Assembly (NCBI GenBank): GCA_937975585.1
Contig: CALJUC010000236.1
Coordinates: 1 to 35,391 of the forward strand
From: an uncultured Moraxella sp.
Lineage (GTDB): Bacteria; Pseudomonadota; Gammaproteobacteria; Pseudomonadales; Moraxellaceae
Direction of reading: 5' to 3'
Length of the DNA: 35,391 nucleotides
Shown here: positions 1-6,036 of the stretch, piece by piece
Layout of the letters: every line of letters begins with the position of its first letter
Position numbering within the stretch: position 1 is the stretch's first letter
Made by a program: the position numbers and the translations under genes
Notes under the pieces: model-generated
Told to the model about the DNA's origin: nothing
Database searches by the model: none
What the model saw: only the letters and a program-made list of their open reading frames with translations

Positions 1-56
1 ATGTGTTAAGCCTGCCGCCAGCGTTCAATCTGAGCCATGATCAAACTCTTCAGTTT
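1..56 (-). rRNA. 16S ribosomal RNA, 5' end only
   Basis: Read on the minus strand, the first 56 bases match the conserved 5' end of bacterial 16S rRNA, including the GAGTTTGATCATGGCTCAG segment (universal 27F site) followed by the GAACGCTGGCGGCAGGC segment. By alignment from memory with the E. coli 5' end, the mature RNA begins near base 56. The rest of the gene lies beyond the left edge. The TTAACACAT ending fits gamma-proteobacteria such as Moraxellaceae. Confidence 0.96.
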
Positions 57-404
57 AATCTCTTCGCATGATAAATCATGCTAAATTTGTGACTCAATTA
101 TCTTACTGTCTTTGCTCAAATAAACTTACGAGTATCTTCTACTCAGACTGCAAAATAATTAAATCTTAATATTTCGCGCCAAAGTGAAAATCCACACAAG
201 TTGTTCTTGTGTTCGCTGTTATTTAGTTATTTAAAACATCGTCTGTTTTAAATGTCTCTTCCTTGTCGAAAGAGGCGCTATTGTAAACATGTTTTATTTT
301 GTTGTCAATAGCTTTTTTCTTGATTCTTTTTACCAAGCTTCTAAATCACCGCAACCTAAGTCGCTGTTTTTACTAACTTTGTATTCGCTAGTGCCGCTCG
401 GTAG
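57..404 (-). other. rRNA operon leader
   Basis: This is the transcribed spacer between the rrn promoters and 16S. It holds no credible gene. On the minus strand it contains several small hairpins: ACACAAG/CTTGTGT arms at 194-200 and 206-212, GAGTA/TACTC at 130-134 and 140-144, and GCATGA/TCATGC at 66-71 and 76-81, ten bases before mature 16S. The first lies where the boxA/boxB/boxC antitermination signals of other gamma-proteobacteria lie, but I cannot identify a consensus boxA. The second promoter of the operon (280-308) lies inside this stretch. Confidence 0.7.
280..308 (-). promoter_or_regulatory. rrn promoter P2
   Basis: On the minus strand TTGACA (303-308), a 17 base spacer and TACAAT (280-285) form a second near-consensus sigma-70 promoter about 130 bases downstream of P1. 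Tandem P1/P2 promoters are the usual arrangement of gamma-proteobacterial rRNA operons. Confidence 0.75.
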
Positions 405-410
405 GTGCGC

Positions 411-438
411 ATTATACGCTTTTTATATAGAGTGTCAA
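411..438 (-). promoter_or_regulatory. rrn promoter P1 (perfect -35 and -10)
   Basis: On the minus strand there is TTGACA (433-438), a 16 base spacer and TATAAT (411-416), both hexamers matching the sigma-70 consensus exactly. An A/T-rich stretch just upstream (about 440-480) could act as an UP element. The GC-rich discriminator GCGCACC after the -10 is typical of stringently controlled rRNA promoters. Expected transcription start is near 404. Confidence 0.9.
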
Positions 439-518
439 GCGAAAAAAGGCTTTGTTTTTCACTTATTTTGAATTTATCGGAAAATTGCTAATAACTTCAA
501 TACCCTACTTTCTAAAAT

Positions 519-1304
519 TTATTTGCTTAAGAAGCTTAAGTCTTCTTCTGGACGTGCGGTAAATACTTCACAACCATTATCTGTCACCATTAAGGTATGT
601 TCCCATTGGGCTGATAACTTGCGGTCTTTGGTAATGGCTGTCCATTTGTCTGGCATAACACGAGTCTGCCACGTACCTTGGTTAATCATTGGCTCAATAG
701 TAAAAGTCATGCCGGTCGTTAAGGTGTCGCCTGTTCCGGCTTTACCATAATGTAAGACTTGCGGCTCATGGTGGAATTCATTACTGATGCCATGACCACA
801 GAAATCACGCACGATGCTAAAGCGCTCGGGGTGGACTACCGCTTCAATGGCTGCACCGATATCACCCAGCTTGGCACCATTTTTTACCACTTTCATACCC
901 GCATAAAGCGCGTCTTGCGCAGTTTTGCAGATACGCTGTGCCATGACCGAGCCTTCACCGATAATCCACATCTTAGAGGTATCGCCATAGAAGCCATCTT
1001 TAATGACGGTAATGTCGATATTAATGATATCGCCGTCTTTGAGGATTTTGTCTTCGCTTGGGATGCCGTGACACACGACATGGTTGACTGAAGTACAGAT
1101 TGATTTTGGGAAACCATGATAGTTTAGCGGTGCGGGAATGGCTTGTTGCACATTCACAATATAGTCATGTGCAATGCGGTCTAGGGCTTCGGTCGACACA
1201 CCTTCTTTGACGTATTCGTCAAGCATGACAAGGACATCAGCGGCAAGTTTGCCCGCGATACGCATTTTTTCAATGGCTTCAGGATTATTGGCAAGAGTTT
1301 TCAT
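519..1304 (-). CDS. map: Methionine aminopeptidase, type I
   Basis: Removes the N-terminal methionine from nascent proteins in the cytoplasm using a dinuclear metal centre. The protein has 261 residues, close to the usual type I length. All five metal ligands are visible at D97, D108, H171, E204 and E235, and the substrate-binding histidine is H79, the same numbering as E. coli MAP. Type I identity follows from the lack of the ~60 residue insert of type II enzymes. The gene runs toward the rRNA operon. The stretch before its ATG has no clear Shine-Dalgarno sequence. It is divergent from msrB. Confidence 0.97.
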   Translation of the reverse strand: MKTLANNPEAIEKMRIAGKLAADVLVMLDEYVKEGVSTEALDRIAHDYIVNVQQAIPAPLNYHGFPKSICTSVNHVVCHGIPSEDKILKDGDIINIDITVIKDGFYGDTSKMWIIGEGSVMAQRICKTAQDALYAGMKVVKNGAKLGDIGAAIEAVVHPERFSIVRDFCGHGISNEFHHEPQVLHYGKAGTGDTLTTGMTFTIEPMINQGTWQTRVMPDKWTAITKDRKLSAQWEHTLMVTDNGCEVFTARPEEDLSFLSK

Positions 1305-1332
1305 AATTTATAGGTATAATCAAAAAAGCGTT

Positions 1333-1361
1333 ATTGTACGCCTTTTTTCTGCTTTCCTCAA
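1333..1361 (-). promoter_or_regulatory. Putative map promoter
   Basis: On the minus strand TTGAGG (1356-1361), 17 bases, TACAAT (1333-1338). The predicted start leaves a leader of roughly 22 bases before the map ATG, with no obvious Shine-Dalgarno sequence. Assigned by eye. Confidence 0.55.
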
Positions 1362-1402
1362 AGTAGGATTAAGCTAAGTTGCAAATCGCAAAACTTGCTG
1401 CC

Positions 1403-1430
1403 TTGATTTTATAAGACAAATTGTTATCAT
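1403..1430 (+). promoter_or_regulatory. Putative msrB promoter
   Basis: TTGATT (1403-1408), a 16 base spacer and TATCAT (1425-1430) precede msrB by 34 bases. Each hexamer differs from consensus at one or two positions. It is divergent from the map promoter in the same 160 base gap. Confidence 0.4.
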
Positions 1431-1464
1431 AAAATTCAACACATTATTAAATAGGCAATTCATA

Positions 1465-1926
1465 ATGACGACAATTAACCCCGAAAACTATCAAAAACCG
1501 AGCGAAGATGAACTAAAAACAAAACTCACTGAAGAACAATACTATGTCACTCAACATAGTGGCACTGAACGGCCATTTAGTCATGAATATGACCACCAAT
1601 TTGATAAAGGTATCTATGTTGATATCGTCAGCGGTGAGCCACTATTTAGTTCAAGCGATAAATATAATTCAGGTTGTGGCTGGCCGGCATTTAGTAAGCC
1701 AATTGACCAAAGTGTGATTAACGAACACTTTGATAGCAGTCATGGCATGCGTCGCACTGAAGTACGTAGCCGTGTGGCCGACTCACACTTGGGTCATGTG
1801 TTTAATGATGGCTTACCAGAATTGGGTGGTATGCGCTATTGCATCAATGGCGCGTCCCTACGCTTTATCCCATTGGCCGATATGGAAAAAGAAGGTTATG
1901 GCGAGTTAATCAGTTTGGTTAAGTAA
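1465..1926 (+). CDS. msrB: Peptide-methionine (R)-S-oxide reductase MsrB
   Basis: Reduces the R epimer of methionine sulfoxide in proteins, repairing oxidative damage. 153 residues. The SelR/MsrB core is clear: SGCGWPAF at 69-76, RRTEVRSR at 96-103, SHLGHVF at 107-113 and RYCINGASLRF at 124-134. C126 is the catalytic cysteine by family alignment and C71 is the likely resolving cysteine. The two CxxC zinc-binding pairs of many MsrB proteins are absent: the sites read SGEPLF and RVADSH. This matches the zinc-free subtype, such as the MsrB domain of Neisseria PilB. No signal peptide is seen, so it should be cytoplasmic. Confidence 0.96.
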   Translation: MTTINPENYQKPSEDELKTKLTEEQYYVTQHSGTERPFSHEYDHQFDKGIYVDIVSGEPLFSSSDKYNSGCGWPAFSKPIDQSVINEHFDSSHGMRRTEVRSRVADSHLGHVFNDGLPELGGMRYCINGASLRFIPLADMEKEGYGELISLVK

Positions 1927-1995
1927 GATTATCAAATAATCACCTAATTACCCCATTAACTTAAGTAAATAAAACTTTTATCCACCCCAAAAATC

Positions 1996-2004
1996 TGCTA
2001 TAAT
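1996..2004 (+). promoter_or_regulatory. Extended -10 promoter of rpsB
   Basis: TGCTATAAT is a perfect extended -10 element (TG at 1996-1997, TATAAT at 1999-2004). No good -35 hexamer is found 16-18 bases upstream, which extended -10 promoters tolerate. The predicted start is about 2010-2011, giving a leader of roughly 235 bases before rpsB. Confidence 0.65.
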
Positions 2005-2009
2005 TTTCG

Positions 2010-2054
2010 ACTGTCATTTTTTTGTCAATCCGGCAAAACAGTGGCAGTTTTTTT
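2010..2054 (+). terminator. Terminator-like hairpin at the start of the rpsB leader
   Basis: ACTGTCA (2010-2016) pairs with TGGCAGT (2042-2048), seven pairs including one G-U. A possible inner helix TTTTG/CAAAA extends it, and a run of seven T follows (2048-2054). The outer arm starts almost exactly at the predicted transcription start. This has the form of an intrinsic terminator or attenuator inside the 5' leader. Structure inferred by eye, not folded. Confidence 0.45.
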
Positions 2055-2123
2055 ATGTACAACTAACATGACACACACACCGCCACGGTCTTGGCTTTAG
2101 TGCTATTTTAAGGCTTAAGGCAA

Positions 2124-2171
2124 CAGTTAAACTGGGTGTTTGCGAATTTGATTAATTGGTGGTTTTAACTG
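2124..2171 (+). promoter_or_regulatory. Stem in the rpsB leader, candidate S2 control site
   Basis: CAGTTAAA (2124-2131) is perfectly complementary to TTTAACTG (2164-2171), about 75 bases before the rpsB start codon. In other gamma-proteobacteria the rpsB leader carries a conserved RNA structure through which ribosomal protein S2 represses its own operon. Position and pairing fit such a role, but I cannot match this to the known consensus. Confidence 0.35.
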
Positions 2172-2243
2172 CTAATGCGTGTTCGTAAATCGGTTTAATA
2201 GGCGATGTGGAGGCATAACCCAACTTATTCTAAGGAATCTATC

Positions 2244-3014
2244 ATGGCAACTACTAGCCCAACTTCAGTTTCTATGCGTGCTTTGCTTGAAGCAGGTGCT
2301 CACTTTGGTCACCAAACTCGTTTTTGGAACCCAAAAATGGGCAAATTCATTTTCGGCGCTCGCAACAAAATTCATATCATCAACCTTGAGCACACAGTAA
2401 AAGCGATGAACGAAGCATTGACTTTCGTTAACCGTGAAGCTGCTCGTGGCAACAAAGTATTATTCGTTGGTACAAAACGTGCCGCTAGCAACGTAATCGC
2501 CGAACAAGCGGCTCGTGCTGGTATGCCATACGTTGACCATCGTTGGTTGGGCGGTATGTTGACTAACTGGAAAACTATCCGTCAATCAATCACTCGTTTG
2601 AAAGAATACGAAAAACAAGCTGAAGACGGTACATTTGCTAAATTGACCAAACGCGAAGCGCTAGAGCGTACCCGCGAAATGGAAAAATTAGAGCGCGCAC
2701 TTGGCGGTATCAAAAACATGAATGGTCTACCTGACGCAATTTTCGTTGTTGACGTAGACCACGAAGCGATTGCTATCAAAGAAGCTAAAAACCTAGGTAT
2801 TCCTGTTATCGGTATCGTTGATACTAACTCAAGCCCAGACGACGTTGACTACGTAATCCCAGCCAACGACGACGCTATTCGTGCTGTTACTTTGTACGTA
2901 AGCTCAATGGCTGATGCTATCATCGCTGGTAAAGAATACGCAAAAACTACGGGTGGTAAAGCTGCTGCTGAAGAAGCACCTGCAGAAGAAACTGCTGAAG
3001 TAGCCGCAGAGTAA
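2244..3014 (+). CDS. rpsB: 30S ribosomal protein S2
   Basis: Protein of the small ribosomal subunit, needed late in 30S assembly and for binding S1. 256 residues from ATG 2244, which has TAAGGA at 2231-2236 at proper spacing. The reading frame stays open upstream into the leader (to 2205) but that has no ribosome-binding site. Family signatures include the N-terminal MRALLEAGAHFGHQTRFWNP stretch and DHRWLGGMLTNW. The C-terminus ends in an Ala/Glu-rich tail. Followed by tsf in the usual gene order, but with a 461 base spacer. Confidence 0.98.
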   Translation: MATTSPTSVSMRALLEAGAHFGHQTRFWNPKMGKFIFGARNKIHIINLEHTVKAMNEALTFVNREAARGNKVLFVGTKRAASNVIAEQAARAGMPYVDHRWLGGMLTNWKTIRQSITRLKEYEKQAEDGTFAKLTKREALERTREMEKLERALGGIKNMNGLPDAIFVVDVDHEAIAIKEAKNLGIPVIGIVDTNSSPDDVDYVIPANDDAIRAVTLYVSSMADAIIAGKEYAKTTGGKAAAEEAPAEETAEVAAE

Positions 3015-3018
3015 TAGT

Positions 3019-3055
3019 TAAGTCAGCATGGATGCTTATGTGCTGTGCTGACTTA
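3019..3055 (+). other. Stem-loop after rpsB
   Basis: TAAGTCAGCA (3019-3028) and TGCTGACTTA (3046-3055) form a perfect 10 bp stem with a 17 base loop, beginning four bases after the rpsB stop codon. No T-run follows, so it is more likely an RNA-stability or processing structure than a terminator. Confidence 0.6.
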
Positions 3056-3069
3056 CCAAGCGATACTTG

Positions 3070-3108
3070 ACAGCCACAGTTAAATCAGGTCAACTGTTAT
3101 GTGGCTGT
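3070..3108 (+). other. Second stem-loop in the rpsB-tsf spacer
   Basis: ACAGCCACA (3070-3078) pairs perfectly with TGTGGCTGT (3100-3108). An inner CAGTT/AACTG pairing is an alternative or extension. It is followed by AATAATATCTTT, which is A/T-rich but not a clean U-tract. Confidence 0.55.
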
Positions 3109-3154
3109 AATAATATCTTTACATACTGAATGCGAACGTATATAGATTTTGACT

Positions 3155-3217
3155 AACTAAATGGTGAAAAGTCCTAGATAACCGTCTTAGATTTTTTGCC
3201 ATTTAGTTTTAGTTTTT
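3155..3217 (+). terminator. Possible intercistronic terminator or attenuator
   Basis: AACTAAATGG (3155-3164) is perfectly complementary to CCATTTAGTT (3199-3208). An inner AAAA/TTTT pairing is possible, and the downstream arm runs into TTAGTTTTTT (ends 3217). The stem is A/T-rich and the loop is long, so it may terminate only partly. It would lower tsf relative to rpsB unless tsf has its own promoter. Confidence 0.35.
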
Positions 3218-3253
3218 TAGCATTCATCAGAACCTGTATTCATAACGTCTTTG

Positions 3254-3289
3254 CCTTGAAAAATAAGATAAATCGCCAGTCTTTCAAGG
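3254..3289 (+). other. Fourth inverted repeat in the rpsB-tsf spacer
   Basis: CCTTGAAA (3254-3261) and TTTCAAGG (3282-3289) form an 8 bp stem with a 20 base loop. The downstream arm contains the AAGGA that precedes the tiny reading frame at 3295, so folding could hide that ribosome-binding site. Confidence 0.4.
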
Positions 3290-3294
3290 AAAAA

Positions 3295-3387
3295 ATGCAG
3301 ATGGATAGTCATTCTATCAAGCAAGTTTTTGACGATGAAAGACAAGATTTAGCCATTTTTCATGCAAAAGCAAATGACTGTTTTTAA
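3295..3387 (+). CDS. Possible small protein in the rpsB-tsf spacer
   Basis: A 30-codon frame starting MQMDSHSIKQVFDD and ending at TAA 3385-3387. AAGGA at 3286-3290 precedes ATG 3295 by four bases, and an in-frame ATG at 3301 is a second candidate with better spacing. The peptide is hydrophilic with no recognised domain. Such a short frame can occur by chance; its only support is the ribosome-binding site. I do not recognise it. Confidence 0.15.
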   Translation: MQMDSHSIKQVFDDERQDLAIFHAKANDCF

Positions 3388-3391
3388 AATT

Positions 3392-3415
3392 CATCACAAA
3401 TTTTACAGCGTGATG
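3392..3415 (+). other. Small stem-loop before tsf
   Basis: CATCAC (3392-3397) pairs with GTGATG (3410-3415), followed by TTTTG, 60 bases upstream of the tsf start. With the four upstream inverted repeats it makes the whole spacer strongly structured. Confidence 0.3.
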
Positions 3416-3475
3416 TTTTGAATGCAAGTTCTCCAATATAAGCTTTTATCAAAAAACCATAATTGAGGTATTCTC

Positions 3476-4354
3476 ATGGCAGAAATTAGTGCAAAACTAG
3501 TAAAAGAATTGCGTGACCGTACCGGTCTTGGCATGATGGAATGTAAAAAAGCCCTACAAGAAGCTGACGGCGACATCGAAACCGCCATTGATAACCTACG
3601 TAAATCAGGTCAAGCTAAAGCTGCTAAAAAAGCAGGTAACATCGCTGCTGACGGTGCTATCATTATCGCTCAAGAAGGTAACAAAGCATTATTATTAGAA
3701 GTAAACTGCCAAACTGACTTCGTTGCTAAAGATGCTGGCTTCACGGCATTTGCTGACCAAGTTGCTAAATTAGCATTGGCAAACAACACCACTGACGTGG
3801 CGCAAATCTCTCAACTACCATACGGCAATGGCCAAACTGTTGAAGAAGCTCGCGTTGAATTGGTACAAAAAATCGGCGAAAACATCCAAGTACGTCGCGC
3901 TGAAGTCATCGAAGGTGCTAATCTAGCAACTTACCGTCACGGTATCCGTATCGGTGTTGTGGTATCATACGAAGCTGGTAACGAAGCGACTGGTAAATCA
4001 GTTGCAATGCAAGTTGCCGCATTCAATCCACTAGCGGTTGACGAAGCTAGCGTACCTGCTGATATCCTAGCGCGCGAAAAAGACATCATCGAAGCTAAAG
4101 CAAAAGAGTCTGGCAAACCAGAAGCTGTTGTAGAAAAAATGATCACTGGTGGTCTACAAAAATACTTGAACGAAGTAACTTTGTTAAGCCAACCATACGT
4201 TATGGACAACGACAAAAAAGTTGGTGACGTACTAAAAGCTGAAGGCATGACTGTTAAAGCATTCAAACGCCTAGAAGTTGGTGAAGGCATCGAGAAAAAA
4301 CAAGAAGACTTCGCTGCTGAAGTTGCTGCTGCACAAGCCGCTGCTGCAAAATAA
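3476..4354 (+). CDS. tsf: Elongation factor Ts
   Basis: Guanine-nucleotide exchange factor that regenerates EF-Tu-GTP during translation. 292 residues, a normal length. The N-terminal UBA-like domain (about 1-50, KLVKELRDRTGLGMMECKKA) and the TDFVAKD motif in the exchange core near residue 80 are diagnostic. ATG 3476 is preceded by GAGG at about 11 bases, the only good ribosome-binding site. Codon choice is strongly biased, as expected for a highly expressed gene. It ends with an Ala-rich tail and a strong terminator follows. Confidence 0.98.
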   Translation: MAEISAKLVKELRDRTGLGMMECKKALQEADGDIETAIDNLRKSGQAKAAKKAGNIAADGAIIIAQEGNKALLLEVNCQTDFVAKDAGFTAFADQVAKLALANNTTDVAQISQLPYGNGQTVEEARVELVQKIGENIQVRRAEVIEGANLATYRHGIRIGVVVSYEAGNEATGKSVAMQVAAFNPLAVDEASVPADILAREKDIIEAKAKESGKPEAVVEKMITGGLQKYLNEVTLLSQPYVMDNDKKVGDVLKAEGMTVKAFKRLEVGEGIEKKQEDFAAEVAAAQAAAAK

Positions 4355-4373
4355 TTTTTTGCAGTCTTATCAA

Positions 4374-4404
4374 AACGCTCTAATGAACATTAGGGCGTTT
4401 TTTT
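4374..4404 (+). terminator. Intrinsic terminator of tsf
   Basis: AACGCTCTAAT (4374-4384) pairs with ATTAGGGCGTT (4389-4399), eleven pairs with one G-U and a four-base loop, followed by seven T (4398-4404). A textbook Rho-independent terminator. Confidence 0.92.
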
Positions 4405-4527
4405 ATGCCGCTGATTTAACAGGATTTTATCAAAGTCATGGTTGAGCGATTCACACGGCTTTGTTATGCTAGAACAGTCATTAATGTCATGGAAAGACGA
4501 TTTTAAATTTAAAAAGGAAATAGCCCT

Positions 4528-5346
4528 ATGTCTGACTCAAATAATACCCCTACCCAATCGACTACAGAACATGAACCCTATATATTACGCGATGATAATC
4601 AGGGCATCACGACCATCACCCTAAACCGTCCGCAACAATATAATGTGTTATCGCTCGATATGTTAAATGCGTTCAGTCGCTTACTGACCGATATTGCCCA
4701 AGATGATAGCGTGCGCGTGGTGATTCTAGCCGCCAATGGTAAAGCTTTTTGCTCAGGGCATAACCTCAAGCAAATGCAAGACAACCCCGATTATGACTAC
4801 CAACATCACCTGTTTACCACTTGTTCGGGCGTGATGCAGCAAATTCGTCAATTACCACAACCGGTGATTGCCAAAGTACAAGGTATCGCGACGGCTGCAG
4901 GTTGTCAGTTAGTCGCCACTTGTGACTTGGCGATTGCTGCGGATACGGCGATGTTCGCCACCTCAGGGATTCGGGTTGGGCTGTTTTGCTCCACGCCCGC
5001 AGTGGCAATTAGTCGCAGTTTACCTACCAAAAAAGCCTTTGAACTGCTCGTTACAGGTGAATTTATGCCAGCCGATGAGGCAGCAAACTTGGGGTTTATC
5101 AATAAAGTCGTACCGCAAGATGAGCTTGATAATGCCACAAATACGATGGCACAGCATATTGTCGCCAAATCACCTCTTGCGATTAATATCGGTAAGCGTA
5201 TGTTTTATCAACAACTTAATATGCCCCTTGATGAAGCGTATACCTTTGCCAGTCAGACCATGGCCGAAAATATGATGGCTGATGACGCCAAAGAAGGCAT
5301 TGATGCCTTTATTAATAAGCGCCAACCTACATGGACAGGAAGTTAA
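4528..5346 (+). CDS. Enoyl-CoA hydratase/isomerase family protein (ECHDC3-like)
   Basis: Crotonase-fold protein of 272 residues; ATG 4528 has AAGGA eight bases upstream. The fold signatures are the NRPQQYNVLS stretch near 33-42, CSGHNL at 75-80 (oxyanion-hole region) and a GIATAAGCQLVATCD segment at 119-133. The two glutamates that catalyse hydration in classical enoyl-CoA hydratases are not there: the positions hold Q127 and, by alignment, G147. This pattern with CSGHNL and GLFCSTPAVAISR resembles the ECHDC3 subgroup, whose reaction is not settled. It probably acts on an acyl-CoA, but calling it a fatty-acid oxidation hydratase would go too far. Transcribed alone between two terminators. Confidence 0.85.
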   Translation: MSDSNNTPTQSTTEHEPYILRDDNQGITTITLNRPQQYNVLSLDMLNAFSRLLTDIAQDDSVRVVILAANGKAFCSGHNLKQMQDNPDYDYQHHLFTTCSGVMQQIRQLPQPVIAKVQGIATAAGCQLVATCDLAIAADTAMFATSGIRVGLFCSTPAVAISRSLPTKKAFELLVTGEFMPADEAANLGFINKVVPQDELDNATNTMAQHIVAKSPLAINIGKRMFYQQLNMPLDEAYTFASQTMAENMMADDAKEGIDAFINKRQPTWTGS

Positions 5347-5368
5347 ATTTCTAACTGCTACTACTCAT

Positions 5369-5400
5369 AAAAAAGCCCTAATTCTCGTTAGGGCTTTTTT
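5369..5400. terminator. Bidirectional terminator
   Basis: AAAAAAGCCCTAA (5369-5381) and TTAGGGCTTTTTT (5388-5400) form a 13 bp stem with a six-base loop. T-rich arms on both strands fit its place between the converging enoyl-CoA hydratase-like gene and the thioredoxin-like gene. Confidence 0.92.
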
Positions 5401-5422
5401 ATTAATTGACAGGAAAAAAGTA

Positions 5423-5959
5423 TTAGGAAAAATTAACCAGCCCTAAGCGTAAACGCAATACCCAAGCCGGTTGGATACCAGTAAAGCCTTGTACCATGTT
5501 GCCATCTTTGATAATCGCATATGAGGGTGTGACTTGTCCTTGCCAATTGCTGAATAACTCGCCCTCTTGGTCATTGACCGTGGTAAAGCTTAGCCCTTTT
5601 TGCTGCATATATTGTTGAATATCCTGATTACTACCCGAACTTACTGCAATACTAACCACAGGATAATCACTGGTTTGGGCAATTTTTTGCACACTCGGCG
5701 AGGTCTGACGACATACCGGACACCAAGTGCCCCAAAAGTAGATGAGTACCGGCTTATCCTGACTTAACTGCTGTATATTTAATGCTTGACCATTGAGGGT
5801 TTGTAGTTGCAAGTTTGGCGCAACGGGCATCACTGGTTTGCGCCACCAATTGACCACGCTATAAATCACCACAAATACCAACGTATACATAATGACATTA
5901 CGCAATATAGGTATCAGCTTGGTCGGATTAGAATTTTGACTGCTTGATTGAAATAACAT
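5423..5959 (-). CDS. Membrane-anchored thioredoxin-like protein disulfide oxidoreductase
   Basis: 178 residues with one N-terminal membrane segment (about 20-37) and a thioredoxin-fold domain facing the periplasm. The active site is WGTWCPVC with cysteines C80 and C83, and the cis-proline motif is VTPSY with P145. The CPVC motif with the following RQTSP resembles the TlpA/ScsD group of periplasmic thiol-disulfide proteins. It likely reduces or isomerises disulfides outside the cytoplasm; its electron donor and substrates cannot be told from here. It lies downstream of glyS on the same strand but behind a terminator, so probably has its own promoter or limited read-through. Confidence 0.87.
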   Translation of the reverse strand: MLFQSSSQNSNPTKLIPILRNVIMYTLVFVVIYSVVNWWRKPVMPVAPNLQLQTLNGQALNIQQLSQDKPVLIYFWGTWCPVCRQTSPSVQKIAQTSDYPVVSIAVSSGSNQDIQQYMQQKGLSFTTVNDQEGELFSNWQGQVTPSYAIIKDGNMVQGFTGIQPAWVLRLRLGLVNFS

Positions 5960-5972
5960 ATTGAATCGACAT

Positions 5973-6003
5973 AAAAAAAGGGGTTATCCAGTTAAGATAA
6001 CCC
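5973..6003. terminator. Terminator of glyQS (probably bidirectional)
   Basis: GGGTTATC (5981-5988) pairs with GATAACCC (5996-6003). On the minus strand the stem is followed by a T-run (A-run at 5973-5979 on the plus strand), just after the glyS stop. A shorter T-run lies on the plus side as well. Confidence 0.85.
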
Positions 6004-6036
6004 ACTTTTTACCATTCAGCTATAGGTAAGTCGTAA

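Noticed and set aside
289..471. A 60-codon frame on the plus strand in the rRNA leader region
   Set aside because: It overlaps both strong rRNA promoters on the other strand, has no ribosome-binding site and reads as A/T-driven hydrophobic sequence.
3196..3294. The upstream half of a 63-codon frame in the rpsB-tsf spacer
   Set aside because: It starts at TTG without a ribosome-binding site and crosses a likely terminator. Only the shorter frame from 3295 has any support.
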